19,761 nt of DNA from Syntrophaceae bacterium UBA4810 (GTDB taxonomy: Bacteria; Desulfobacterota; Syntrophia; Syntrophales; Smithellaceae). Within the stretch, counting starts at the first letter, position 1; every line of letters begins with the position of its first letter. Positions 1 through 7,602 of this stretch are shown piece by piece. Made by a program: the position numbers and the translations under genes. Below the pieces are notes generated by a model that was not told the DNA's origin, did not search any database, and worked only from the letters and a program-made list of their open reading frames with translations. The DNA is taken from the NCBI GenBank assembly GCA_002402545.1, contig DHGA01000096.1, positions 213 through 19,973 on the forward strand, written 5' to 3'.

Positions 1-21
1 AGGAAACCATTGATAATACTG

Positions 22-43
22 GATTCCGGTTTTCACCGGAATG
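22..43. repeat. Dispersed-type palindromic hairpin
   Basis: ATTCCGG (23-29) and CCGGAAT (36-42) form a 7-bp perfect stem around a six-base loop, followed by GACA. The pattern TGGATTCC...GGAATGACA resembles short intergenic palindromes that recur in many proteobacterial genomes. Whether it is repeated in this genome cannot be seen here. It could also act as the 3' end hairpin of a gene to the left of the window. Confidence 0.5.
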
Positions 44-83
44 ACAAAATTGGTGGTTTTATATAGTTATGCAAAGGTCTCAT

Positions 84-122
84 AATAAAAGGGGTTGCCT
101 GCTGTTATGCGGGCAACCCCTT
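84..122 (-). terminator. Rho-independent terminator of the OmpA-family gene
   Basis: A 12-bp stem (91-102 with 109-120, one G-U type pair) encloses a six-base loop. Read on the minus strand it is followed by a U-rich run (TTTTATTATG). It lies about 30 bp after the stop of the OmpA-family gene, so it most likely ends that transcript. Confidence 0.85.
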
Positions 123-151
123 CGCTTTAATTAAGAGAGGCTCTTACTTTT

Positions 152-1108
152 TTACTTAATAGATACGGCTTCCACTCTGCGGTTTGTCTGTCTGCCTTCA
201 TCCGTGCTGTTATCAGCAATCGGCTTGCTTTCTCCGTATCCTGTCGCTTTGATGCGCTTTCCGTCGATATTGAACTTTTCAACAATGTAATTCTTTACGC
301 TGTCCACACGACGCTGGGAAAGTGCCTGGTTATATTCATCGGTGCCGATGCTATCGGTATGTCCTTCGATAGCCATATTCACGTCAGGATATTTGTTCAT
401 GTAGTCGCCGACTGTCCTCAATTCATCATGGTAACGCGGTCTGATGTCCGACTTGTCGAAATCAAACTCAATGTTCAGTCTCACGCGTTCATCAAACACC
501 TTTTTCTCGGCTACAGGTACAGGTGCGGGGGCATCTTTCTTGCCGCCAAAATAAAAGGCGATGCCCAAAGTAGCTTCCAGGTCATTATAAATGCTGCCAA
601 TGGCCAGCACATGCCTGACATCGGCTCTGAGCGCCATGTTTTCGGTCATGAAGAACTTAAGACCGCCGCCCCAATCAGCGGCAAAACGTGTTCTGTCCCT
701 TTCGCCAGGATGGGTGCCTCTATAATCGATCGTCTGGCCACCGACACCCACGGCAAGGAACGGCACAAAGCGCTTATCCGGGAATAAATCAATATTATAG
801 ATTCCTTCCACGCGGTAGTTGAAAACGTTCGTGTGCACATCATCTTTTCCCACATCCTGTCGGTATAAAGCATAATTGTATCTGGTCGGAATCCAGTTAA
901 CCGTTGCTTCCACTCCCCAATTCTTCGTAAAATCATAACCGCCTCGAATACCGATAACCGGACCGTTATCCAGATCCTGGTTCCCTTCAAAAGCGCCGAA
1001 ACCAAAATAAGGGCCAATGTTAAAAGCGCCGGGTCTGATTTGTGCGAACGCGGTTGTGCTAAAAACCAATAACGCAATAACAACAAATACCTTCATTAAA
1101 TTCTTCAC
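152..1108 (-). CDS. OmpA-family outer membrane protein with peptidoglycan-binding domain
   Basis: This is a 318-residue envelope protein. Residues 1-22 are a signal peptide with an AFA/Q cleavage site. Residues 23 to about 190 are rich in alternating aromatic and glycine strands (FNIGPYFGFGAF near the start, GIAFYFGG at the end), as in eight-stranded OmpA-type barrels. A short proline/alanine/valine linker follows. Residues about 208-318 are the OmpA C-terminal domain: IEFDFDKSDIRP, EGHTDSIG and NQALSQRRVDSVKNYI are the family motifs that hold peptidoglycan. The protein should tie the outer membrane to the cell wall. The start is a GTG at 1108, chosen because AAGGAGG (1117-1123) sits 8 nt upstream; a later in-frame ATG (fifth codon) lacks this. 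The gene is monocistronic, with its own terminator. The barrel is too divergent to name a specific gene. Confidence 0.9.
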   Translation of the reverse strand: MKNLMKVFVVIALLVFSTTAFAQIRPGAFNIGPYFGFGAFEGNQDLDNGPVIGIRGGYDFTKNWGVEATVNWIPTRYNYALYRQDVGKDDVHTNVFNYRVEGIYNIDLFPDKRFVPFLAVGVGGQTIDYRGTHPGERDRTRFAADWGGGLKFFMTENMALRADVRHVLAIGSIYNDLEATLGIAFYFGGKKDAPAPVPVAEKKVFDERVRLNIEFDFDKSDIRPRYHDELRTVGDYMNKYPDVNMAIEGHTDSIGTDEYNQALSQRRVDSVKNYIVEKFNIDGKRIKATGYGESKPIADNSTDEGRQTNRRVEAVSIK

Positions 1109-1166
1109 AGCAAAAACCTCCTTTCAGATTTTTTTAATGACTAAATATTGTGACTACATTTACAAT

Positions 1167-1206
1167 AATATTACCGTAATTACCAGAAAAATATTCCCGT
1201 AATTAC
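1167..1206. repeat. Tandem 17-bp repeat upstream of OmpA-family gene
   Basis: AATATTACCGTAATTAC (1167-1183) and AATATTCCCGTAATTAC (1190-1206) differ at one base and are set 23 bp apart, about two helical turns. Each contains the self-complementary octamer GTAATTAC. The pair lies 59-98 bp before the GTG start of the OmpA-family gene, a position suited to an operator. The binding protein is unknown. Confidence 0.6.
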
Positions 1207-1423
1207 ATTAGCGTTATTTTAGGAAAATTAATAATATTTTCAAGCACTTGTTGGCTTGCAATATCTTTTGCCCCTCATGCAAAATATTTGATATAACGCT
1301 ATGTAAATTAAAAACTTTTGTCAATAGTATTTTTTTACATATTTAGGAGTCAAATATTTTTATAAAAACCGATAAATGAATTTTCGCGCGCTTTTAAATT
1401 ACATCAATCCTGACCCTTTCATA

Positions 1424-1453
1424 TTGACACTTTCCACCGCGCCATGCTAGTTA
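1424..1453 (+). promoter_or_regulatory. Sigma-70-type promoter for glyQS
   Basis: A consensus -35 TTGACA (1424-1429) and a -10 TAGTTA (1448-1453) are separated by 18 bp, with TG at 1445-1446 shortly before the -10. Transcription should begin near 1460, giving a leader of about 70 nt before glyQ. Confidence 0.55.
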
Positions 1454-1530
1454 ACCGCTGGATTAATTAAAGATTGCGGCTTGTTTTGATCGGGCAATTA
1501 CTTCGCCTGCAAACCTGCAAGGAGGACATA

Positions 1531-2403
1531 TTGACATTTCAGGAATTAATTTTTGCTTTGGAAAAATACTGGCATGAACAGGGCTGCGTTATTGTCCAAC
1601 CTTACGATATGGAAGTCGGCGCGGGAACTTTTCACCCGGCTACCTGTCTGCGCGCACTAGGGCCTGAGCCATGGAACGTGGCTTACGTGCAGCCATCGCG
1701 CCGTCCCACCGACGGACGTTACGGCGAAAACCCTAACCGGCTGCAGCATTATTATCAGTATCAGGTTATCATGAAGCCCTCGCCGTTAAATATTCAGGAA
1801 TTGTATCTTGATTCACTGAAAAGTTTCGGCATCAATCCGTTGGATCACGATATTCGTTTTGTGGAAGACGATTGGGAATCTCCCACGCTCGGCGCCTGGG
1901 GGCTTGGCTGGGAAGTCTGGCTCGACGGAATGGAAATTACCCAATTTACCTACTTTCAGCAGGTAGGTGGTTTTGATCTCAATCCCGTTTGCGCGGAACT
2001 GACTTACGGCATCGAACGCATCGCCATGTACATTCAGGGCATCAACAATGTTTACGACCTGCAGTGGAACGATAAAATAAAATACGGCGATGTGCACCAT
2101 AAGGGAGAAGTTGAATTTTCCACCTATAATTTTGAAATAGCCGACATTCCCATGCTGCGTAATCTTTTTGATATGTATGAAAAAGAAGCCCTGAAAATCG
2201 CCGAAAAGAAACTGGCGCTTCCCGCTTACGATTATTGTTTGAAATGCTCACATGTCTTTAATTTACTCAACGCCCGCGGTGCAATCAGCGTCGCCGAAAG
2301 AACAAGCTACATCGGCAGGGTGCGCAACCTCGCTCGCGTCAGCGCGGAGCTTTACATCAGACAGCGCGAAGAAATGAATTATCCTCTTTTAAAGAAGAAT
2401 TAG
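1531..2403 (+). CDS. glyQ: Glycyl-tRNA synthetase alpha subunit
   Basis: This is the catalytic alpha subunit of the bacterial alpha2beta2 glycyl-tRNA synthetase, which activates glycine with ATP and charges tRNA-Gly in the cytoplasm. The 290-residue product matches the family end to end: TFQELIFALEKYW at the N-terminus, then VQPYDMEVGAGTFHPATCL, and later RRPTDGRYGENPNRLQ, all hallmarks of the class II alpha subunit. Length is normal for the family. The start is a TTG at 1531, chosen because AAGGAGG (1519-1525) lies 5 nt before it and because family members begin at MTFQ. An in-frame TTG at 1474 would add 19 unrelated residues and has no ribosome site. glyS starts 14 nt after the stop, so the two are one operon. 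Confidence 0.97.
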   Translation: MTFQELIFALEKYWHEQGCVIVQPYDMEVGAGTFHPATCLRALGPEPWNVAYVQPSRRPTDGRYGENPNRLQHYYQYQVIMKPSPLNIQELYLDSLKSFGINPLDHDIRFVEDDWESPTLGAWGLGWEVWLDGMEITQFTYFQQVGGFDLNPVCAELTYGIERIAMYIQGINNVYDLQWNDKIKYGDVHHKGEVEFSTYNFEIADIPMLRNLFDMYEKEALKIAEKKLALPAYDYCLKCSHVFNLLNARGAISVAERTSYIGRVRNLARVSAELYIRQREEMNYPLLKKN

Positions 2404-2417
2404 AATCTGGAGATAAA

Positions 2418-4490
2418 ATGAACGACGAACTGCTTTTCGAGATTGGCACTGAAGAAATTCCCGCCGGGTTTTTATCGAAAGCCATCACGGATATGAAAGA
2501 AATTATCGAAAAAATAATGGCAGAAAAAAGAATCGCCTGCAGGGGAATAACATGCCTGGCCACACCTAGAAGGCTGGTTGTGCATATCGCCGATCTGGCA
2601 AAAAAACAGGAAGATCAGACTATTGAAAAAATCGGGCCGGCAAAAAAAGCTGCATATGATGAAAAGGGCAAACCAACCAAAGCGGCGCTGGGTTTTGCCA
2701 GAGGCCTGGGAATTGATGTATCTGAACTCGAAATTATCAAAACGGAAAAAGGAGAATACATAGGCGCCCGCAAAATCGTTGCCGGAAGCCCTATGGCGCA
2801 ACTTTTGCCGGAGATATTATCCGGTTTTATCACTTCACTTCCCTTCAGAAAGTCCATGCGTTGGGGAAGTTATGATTTGCGCTTCGCGCGCCCGATACAT
2901 TGGATTCTGGCCATATACGATGGCGCTGTTATTCATCTCCAGCTTGAAAATATTTCCAGCAGCAACAAATCGCGAGGTCATCGCTTTATGAGCCCGGCCT
3001 CCTTTGTGGTTTCAGACTTTAATGACTATTTAGCCAAAACAAAGAAGAACCACGTTATCGCCGACCCCGAGGAAAGAAAAAAAATAATTATTGCCGAAGC
3101 GCAAAAAGCGGCGGCGCAAGCGGGAGGAAAACTTTATTACACTGATGAGCTTCTGGAAACAATAACTTTTCTCGTTGAATTCCCGGTAATAATCCGCGGT
3201 GATTTTGATGAAAAGTTTCTCAAAATTCCCAAAGAAGTAATTATTACCACAATGATTTCCCACCAGAAATATTTTCCTGTTGTAAACGACCAGGGAGAAC
3301 TTCTTCCCTGCTTCATCGCCGTCAGCAACACCAAACCGCGCGATGAGAGTATTGTCGCTCGCGGCAATGAACGCGTATTGCGGGCAAGGCTTGCCGACGC
3401 GCAATTCTTCTTCGAAGAAGATAAAAAAATCCCTTTGGAGAACCGCGTCGATTCTTTAAAGAAAGTTGTTTTTCATACTTTGCTGGGAACATCGTATGAA
3501 AAAGTCATGCGATTCCGCAAACTGGCCATTAAAATATCACAAAAGATTAACCCCGCCGCAAAAGACAATGTTGACCGCGCGGCGCTTCTGGCCAAGGCGG
3601 ATTTGGAAACGCAAATGGTCGGAGAATTTTCCGAACTGCAGGGCGTTATCGGCCGGCAGTACGCTCTTCTTTCCGGGGAAAAACAGCTTGTTGCCGATGC
3701 GATATATGAACATTATCTCCCTACCGCCGCCGGAGGAGAATTGCCGAAAACCGACGAAGGGGCAATTGTCGGAATCGCCGATAAGATGGACAGTATCGTC
3801 GGTTTTTTTGGCGTCGGACTGGTGCCCACCGGAACAGCGGATCCTTACGCTCTCCGGCGTCAGGCTTTAGGAATAATCAATATCATTCTTTCCAAGCGTT
3901 ACGCGCTGCCCCTTGATTATCTTTTTGAAGAAAGCTTCAGCTTTTTTGAGAATACTTTTAAAAAATCATCCGCCGAAATCAAAAAAGAAGTGCTTCAGTT
4001 TTTTGCCGGACGCCTGGAAAATTTATTTATTTCTCAGGGCTACCAATATGACACAGTGGACGCGGTTTTAGCCGCGGATTTCAATGATTTGGTCGCTTTT
4101 GAGGAAAAAGTAAGGGCTTTGCACGCGTTTAGACAAAATCCTGATTTCGAACCCATTTCCATTGCCTTTAAGCGAGTGGATAATATTTTAAAAAGCTTTA
4201 ATAATCCGAATCTTGATGTGAAGCTTTTCACGACGGAAGCGGAAAAAAATCTTTTCGCCAGCTTTGCACAAACCAGAGATAACGTTACCGCAGAAATTAA
4301 TAAAAGCGATTATTTTAAAGCTCTTACCGAACTAGCGGTTTTGCGCCCGTCCGTGGATGCTTTCTTTGACAGCGTGATGGTTATGGATAAGGATCAAAAA
4401 ATCCAATTCAATCGGCTCTCTCTTTTGGCGGAAATATCTGCAATGTTTCATAAAATTGCTGATTTTTCTAAAATCGTTACCGTGGGTTAA
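2418..4490 (+). CDS. glyS: Glycyl-tRNA synthetase beta subunit
   Basis: This is the beta subunit of the tetrameric glycyl-tRNA synthetase, which supplies tRNA recognition to the GlyQ catalytic dimer. The product is 690 residues, the usual length. Recognisable blocks are LLFEIGTEEIPAGFL (start), RSMRWG-type text (KSMRWGSYDLRFARPIHW, about 145-162), MISHQKYFPV (about 281-290), and the C-terminal anticodon-binding region ending VDAFFDSVMVMD...NRLSLLAEI. GGAG sits 6 nt before the ATG. It follows glyQ with a 14-nt gap. No hairpin terminator is evident after the stop; the next gene has its own promoter. Confidence 0.97.
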   Translation: MNDELLFEIGTEEIPAGFLSKAITDMKEIIEKIMAEKRIACRGITCLATPRRLVVHIADLAKKQEDQTIEKIGPAKKAAYDEKGKPTKAALGFARGLGIDVSELEIIKTEKGEYIGARKIVAGSPMAQLLPEILSGFITSLPFRKSMRWGSYDLRFARPIHWILAIYDGAVIHLQLENISSSNKSRGHRFMSPASFVVSDFNDYLAKTKKNHVIADPEERKKIIIAEAQKAAAQAGGKLYYTDELLETITFLVEFPVIIRGDFDEKFLKIPKEVIITTMISHQKYFPVVNDQGELLPCFIAVSNTKPRDESIVARGNERVLRARLADAQFFFEEDKKIPLENRVDSLKKVVFHTLLGTSYEKVMRFRKLAIKISQKINPAAKDNVDRAALLAKADLETQMVGEFSELQGVIGRQYALLSGEKQLVADAIYEHYLPTAAGGELPKTDEGAIVGIADKMDSIVGFFGVGLVPTGTADPYALRRQALGIINIILSKRYALPLDYLFEESFSFFENTFKKSSAEIKKEVLQFFAGRLENLFISQGYQYDTVDAVLAADFNDLVAFEEKVRALHAFRQNPDFEPISIAFKRVDNILKSFNNPNLDVKLFTTEAEKNLFASFAQTRDNVTAEINKSDYFKALTELAVLRPSVDAFFDSVMVMDKDQKIQFNRLSLLAEISAMFHKIADFSKIVTVG

Positions 4491-4540
4491 TTTATCCTTA
4501 TTCAAAGGAACTTTTAATTCATAATATAACATTAGCTGCA

Positions 4541-4569
4541 TTGACATTAAGATAGCGCCTTGATAGGAT
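4541..4569 (+). promoter_or_regulatory. Sigma-70-type promoter of first GAF-PilB-like gene
   Basis: TTGACA (4541-4546) and TAGGAT (4564-4569) are spaced by exactly 17 bp, placing a start site near 4576 and the gene's ATG about 30 nt downstream. This contrasts with the paralogue at 12887, whose operon begins with a sigma-54 promoter. Confidence 0.65.
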
Positions 4570-4607
4570 TAATAACATTTTAAAATTGCAGGGAAAAATA
4601 TTGCCAC

Positions 4608-6911
4608 ATGAACGGCCATACTAAGGCACAATACACCGCATCGCCTGTTTTAGAAGAAAAACTACGCCTGCGTAAGGCGCTCTTGGATATCACCAACCGC
4701 ATCCATGCCGCGCAGAACATCAAACAAATACTCGTCGATTTAAAAGACGGCATTCTCAATCTTTTTAACGCGCATTCACTGACAATTTATGTTGTTGATC
4801 CCGCGCGAAACGAAATTTACTCCATGTTCCTTGCCGGCACGCAACTTAAAGAAATTCGGGTTCCCATAAATAACCAAAGCATCGCCGGATACGCCGCCTC
4901 TACCGGAAAAGTCGTAAATATAAGCGACGCCTATAATAAGGATGAGCTAAAAGCGATAGATGATGAATTGAGTTTTGACCAAAGCTGGGATGATAAATCC
5001 GGATTCAGAACAAGACAAATTCTGGCCGCCCCTGTTTGGTATAACAATCAGCTCATGGGCGTTATTCAGATTCTGAACAAAAAAGCAATAGAAGGAATTT
5101 TTTCCGAAGAAGAAATATCCCTCGCGCTGGAAATAGCTGAAGTCCTCGGCGTGGCTCTTTACAACAAGCAGCGCTTCGAGCGCCGCCGCAAAACAAGATT
5201 CGATTACTTAATACAACATGATCTCATTAAGGAAGAAGAACTGGAATCCGCTTGGGAAGAGGCGCGGGTGCAAAAAGAACTTTTGGAAAACTGTTTGATG
5301 CGCAAATACAAAATATCCAAAGACGATATCGGGCGTTCTCTTGAAGATTATTATCGTTGCTCGTTTGTTCAATACAGTGACAAAGCAGTAATTCCTGGCG
5401 ATTTGATAAAAAACTTAAAAAGAGATTTCCTAAGGCGCGAACTCTGGGTTCCGCTGGGAAAAGTAGACGGGAAAATTCGCGTTGTTGTTGATGACCCCAA
5501 CAATATCTTAAAAAAAGATACTATTGAAAATTTATTAAAGACTAAAAACGTGATTTACGATATCGCCTTGGCTGAAGATATCATCAAGTTTATCAATCTT
5601 TTTTATCTTACATCCGATGCTGAGCATTCTTTCACGGATATACTGGGACGCCTGGATGATGACGAACTATCGCTGGAAGATGACCTGACTGACGAACTGG
5701 TAACAGAATCAGACAGTGTTATTATGCAGTTGGTGAATAAAATAATTAACGACGCTTACAGCCGCGGCGCTTCTGATATACATATTGAACCGAATATCGG
5801 CAGAAAGAACGTTGAAATACGCTTTCGCGTTGACGGCGATTGCGCCTTGTATCAGACAGTTCCGTTCAGTTACCGGGCGGCGATGATATCGCGGATCAAA
5901 ATCATGTCTAATTTGGATATTACCGTAAAAAGACTGCCGCAGGACGGGAAAATCAAATACCGCAGACCGACGGGCGAGGAGATTGAGCTGCGCGTTGCAT
6001 CCATTCCGACACAGGGAGGGGTGGAAGATGTGGTTTTGCGCATCCTGGCTAAAGGAGAAACAAAACCCCTTGAAGACATGGCTCTGTCAACTCGTAACTT
6101 CAAAGAAATAACTGATATAATTTCTAAACCTTATGGTATGATATTATGCGTGGGACCTACCGGTTCCGGTAAAACTACCACCCTGCACGCCACCTTGAAC
6201 CATATCAACAGGCCGGACAGAAAAATTTGGACCGCCGAAGACCCGGTAGAAATAACTCAGTATGGCCTGCGTCAGGTTCAGGTACAGCCGAAAATCGGTT
6301 TTGATTTCGCTGCGGCAATGCGTTCGTTTTTGCGCGCCGATCCCGACATAATTATGGTCGGCGAAATGCGCGATTTTGAAACCGCCAAAATCGGAGTGGA
6401 GGCGTCCCTTACAGGCCATCTTGTTTTAAGCACGCTGCATACAAACAGCGCGCCCGAAACGATTGTGCGCCTGCTGGACATGGGAATTGACCCGCTCAAT
6501 TTCGCTGACGCCCTGCTCGGGATTTTAGCTCAGCGCCTCGTGCGCACTTTATGCGGCAAATGTAAAGAAGCTTATCGTCCTTCAAAAGAAGAGTTTAAAG
6601 AAATTGTTGAAGCTTATGGGCCTAATGAATTCGACAAATTAAACATTCGCTACAATAGTGACCTTAAATTCTATCGCCCTAAAGGGTGTGATGAATGCGG
6701 GCCTACTGGCTACAAAGGCAGAATGGGAATTCATGAACTTCTCATCGCGACAGATGAAATAAAGCGCATGATACAAAAACATGAAACTGTCGAAGCATTA
6801 CGCAATAAATCCATGGAACAAGGAATGACCACTCTTTTACAAGACGGTATTTTAAAATCTTTTCAAGGATATACCGATTTTCTACAAGTCCGCAGGGTCT
6901 GCATTAAATAA
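4608..6911 (+). CDS. GAF-MshEN-PilB/GspE-type motor ATPase, copy 1
   Basis: This 767-residue cytoplasmic protein belongs to the PilB/GspE family, hexameric ATPases that power type IV pilus extension or type II secretion. Residues about 20-190 are a GAF sensor domain (GYAASTGKVVNISDAY is typical). Residues about 195-350 correspond to the MshEN/T2SSE N domain (SKDDIGRSLEDYYRCSFVQY), but its RLGxx signatures are degenerate (TRFDYLI, LLENCLM). Residues about 370-767 are the ATPase: Walker A GPTGSGKT (516-523), the Walker B region DIIMVGEMRD (580-589), a His box (GHLVLSTLHTN) and a zinc tetracysteine motif C649/C652 and C694/C697. The last points to PilB/GspE rather than PilT. The ATG has only a weak AGGGA 13 nt upstream, but it matches the start of the paralogue. 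No platform protein, pilin or secretin is adjacent, so the machine it drives is unknown. The ATPase core is nearly identical by eye to the protein at 12887. Confidence 0.93.
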   Translation: MNGHTKAQYTASPVLEEKLRLRKALLDITNRIHAAQNIKQILVDLKDGILNLFNAHSLTIYVVDPARNEIYSMFLAGTQLKEIRVPINNQSIAGYAASTGKVVNISDAYNKDELKAIDDELSFDQSWDDKSGFRTRQILAAPVWYNNQLMGVIQILNKKAIEGIFSEEEISLALEIAEVLGVALYNKQRFERRRKTRFDYLIQHDLIKEEELESAWEEARVQKELLENCLMRKYKISKDDIGRSLEDYYRCSFVQYSDKAVIPGDLIKNLKRDFLRRELWVPLGKVDGKIRVVVDDPNNILKKDTIENLLKTKNVIYDIALAEDIIKFINLFYLTSDAEHSFTDILGRLDDDELSLEDDLTDELVTESDSVIMQLVNKIINDAYSRGASDIHIEPNIGRKNVEIRFRVDGDCALYQTVPFSYRAAMISRIKIMSNLDITVKRLPQDGKIKYRRPTGEEIELRVASIPTQGGVEDVVLRILAKGETKPLEDMALSTRNFKEITDIISKPYGMILCVGPTGSGKTTTLHATLNHINRPDRKIWTAEDPVEITQYGLRQVQVQPKIGFDFAAAMRSFLRADPDIIMVGEMRDFETAKIGVEASLTGHLVLSTLHTNSAPETIVRLLDMGIDPLNFADALLGILAQRLVRTLCGKCKEAYRPSKEEFKEIVEAYGPNEFDKLNIRYNSDLKFYRPKGCDECGPTGYKGRMGIHELLIATDEIKRMIQKHETVEALRNKSMEQGMTTLLQDGILKSFQGYTDFLQVRRVCIK

Positions 6912-6981
6912 ATTTCCCCGTCTAATTTCTGATTTCGCATAGATTTTCTCATATTTATCATTCGACACTCTTGCATATTTC

Positions 6982-6997
6982 ATTCAATTCTTTGAAC
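6982..6997. promoter_or_regulatory. Inverted repeat, possible activator site
   Basis: ATTCA and TGAAC half-sites face each other (ATTCAATTCTTTGAAC) about 120 bp before the sigma-54-like promoter at 7117. The TGAAC half-site also occurs in the inverted repeats upstream of the promoter at 10952. The spacing between half-sites differs, so common recognition is uncertain. Confidence 0.3.
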
Positions 6998-7075
6998 ATT
7001 TCATTTAGGGAGAAGGGGTGAAATGGGTGGTTTTTGTGAAGGCCTGGTGTTGTCGTTTACCTATATTATACGCAT

Positions 7076-7088
7076 TATCAGTTACTTA
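7076..7088 (+). promoter_or_regulatory. IHF-like site upstream of small protein gene
   Basis: TATCAGTTACTTA matches the IHF consensus WATCAANNNNTTR at all but one fixed position. It ends 29 bp before the -24 element at 7117. A near copy lies at the same distance before the promoter at 10952 but in the opposite orientation. Confidence 0.4.
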
Positions 7089-7116
7089 CACTGTTTTATT
7101 AATTTATTCATCATTT

Positions 7117-7132
7117 TGGCACGATCTTTCCA
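7117..7132 (+). promoter_or_regulatory. Sigma-54-like promoter of small secreted protein
   Basis: TGGCACGATCTTTCCA matches the -24/-12 consensus TGGCACG-N4-TTGCA with one mismatch, C for G in the -12 GC pair. That position is normally important, so the promoter may be weak or non-canonical. The predicted start near 7143 gives a leader of about 30 nt that contains AAGGAGG before the ATG at 7173. Confidence 0.5.
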
Positions 7133-7172
7133 TTATCTAAGGGCAAATAAGATCAGAAGGAGGATTCAGATC

Positions 7173-7448
7173 ATGAAAAAGACATTAGGAACAATTTTGG
7201 TAGCAGCGGCAGTCGTAATGCTGACCGGAACTTTTGCTTTTGCCGAATACGCGGCGGCAGCAGCAGGCGCTTTCCCTTACTTCCAGTTTGGTTGTTTAAT
7301 AGTAGGCGGTTTGATTGTTGTTTCTTTAAAACGTAAATTCGAGCAGATGTATACTGCTGAAGCAGTAGGTGTTTTCGCTCTTTACACTGTTTTGATGGCT
7401 CTTTTCAGCAATCCGGTGATTGAGACTGTTAAAACGATCGTAAGCTAA
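7173..7448 (+). CDS. Small exported protein with two hydrophobic helices
   Basis: The 91-residue product begins with a clear Sec signal peptide (MKKTLGTILVAAAVVMLTG, cleavage after AFA at about residue 24). The mature part of about 67 residues has an alanine-rich start (EYAAAAAGAF), a hydrophobic helix (CLIVGGLIVVSL), a basic loop (KRKFEQ) and a second helix (VGVFALYTVLMALF). I do not recognise the family. Signal peptide plus two short helices around a basic loop is the architecture of VirB2/TraA-type pilins, but no sequence motif confirms that, and it lacks a type IV prepilin cleavage site. The start is the ATG with AAGGAGG 9 nt upstream; an in-frame ATG at 7023 would add 50 residues and bury the signal peptide. 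A sigma-54-like promoter precedes it and a strong terminator follows, suggesting a single, possibly abundant transcript. Confidence 0.8.
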   Translation: MKKTLGTILVAAAVVMLTGTFAFAEYAAAAAGAFPYFQFGCLIVGGLIVVSLKRKFEQMYTAEAVGVFALYTVLMALFSNPVIETVKTIVS

Positions 7449-7542
7449 GAACAATTATTAACCAGGCTTTCCTGATATTTATGAAAGCCAAGAAAAAAAG
7501 AACAAGTACTTAAAACACCAAAACATGATCTGCTCAAATATC

Positions 7543-7579
7543 AGCCCCCTTAAAGCACCAGCTTTAAGGGGGCTTTTTT
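7543..7579 (+). terminator. Strong rho-independent terminator
   Basis: A perfect 14-bp stem (7543-7556 with 7561-7574) and an ACCA loop are followed by a run of six T. It lies about 95 bp after the small secreted protein. It also sits at the convergent end of the minus-strand gene stopping at 7603, though that side has only a modest T content. Confidence 0.93.
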
Positions 7580-7602
7580 ACCGGCATAATTTTTTTTGCA
7601 CA

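Larger units (their letters stand above)
1109..1530. other. Intergenic region between divergent ompA-like gene and glyQ
   Basis: About 420 bp of AT-rich DNA with no convincing gene. It holds the ribosome site of the OmpA-family gene, a tandem 17-bp repeat (1167-1206), and a sigma-70-type promoter for glyQ (1424-1453). I could not pick a clear sigma-70 promoter for the OmpA-family gene. The direct heptamer CCTGCAA occurs twice (1506-1512, 1514-1520), the second copy running into the glyQ ribosome site. Confidence 0.6.
6912..7172 (+). other. Intergenic regulatory region before the small secreted protein
   Basis: About 260 bp without a supported gene. It carries an inverted repeat (6982-6997), an IHF-like sequence (7076-7088), a sigma-54-like promoter (7117-7132) and the ribosome site AAGGAGG (7157-7163). 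An ATG at 7023 after AAGGGG is in frame with the small protein but is not favoured as its start. No terminator for the preceding ATPase gene is obvious. Confidence 0.55.

Noticed and set aside
646..1086. Overlapping minus-strand frame of 146 codons inside the OmpA-family gene
   Set aside because: It is a shifted-frame shadow with no domain features or ribosome site.
1240..1275. GGC...TTGC pattern on both strands, resembling a sigma-54 promoter for the OmpA-family gene
   Set aside because: The distance between the GG and GC cores is off on both strands.
1474..1530. Upstream TTG start for glyQ
   Set aside because: No ribosome site there and the added residues do not belong to the family; TTG at 1531 has AAGGAGG and matches family starts.
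1454..1530. T-box or other amino-acid-responsive leader before glyQ
   Set aside because: The leader is only about 70 nt, has no T-box core motif that I can see and no terminator hairpin.
7023..7172. N-terminal extension of the small secreted protein from the ATG at 7023, which has AAGGGG nearby
   Set aside because: It would bury a clear signal peptide that begins at 7173 right after AAGGAGG, and it contains the sigma-54-like promoter and IHF-like site.
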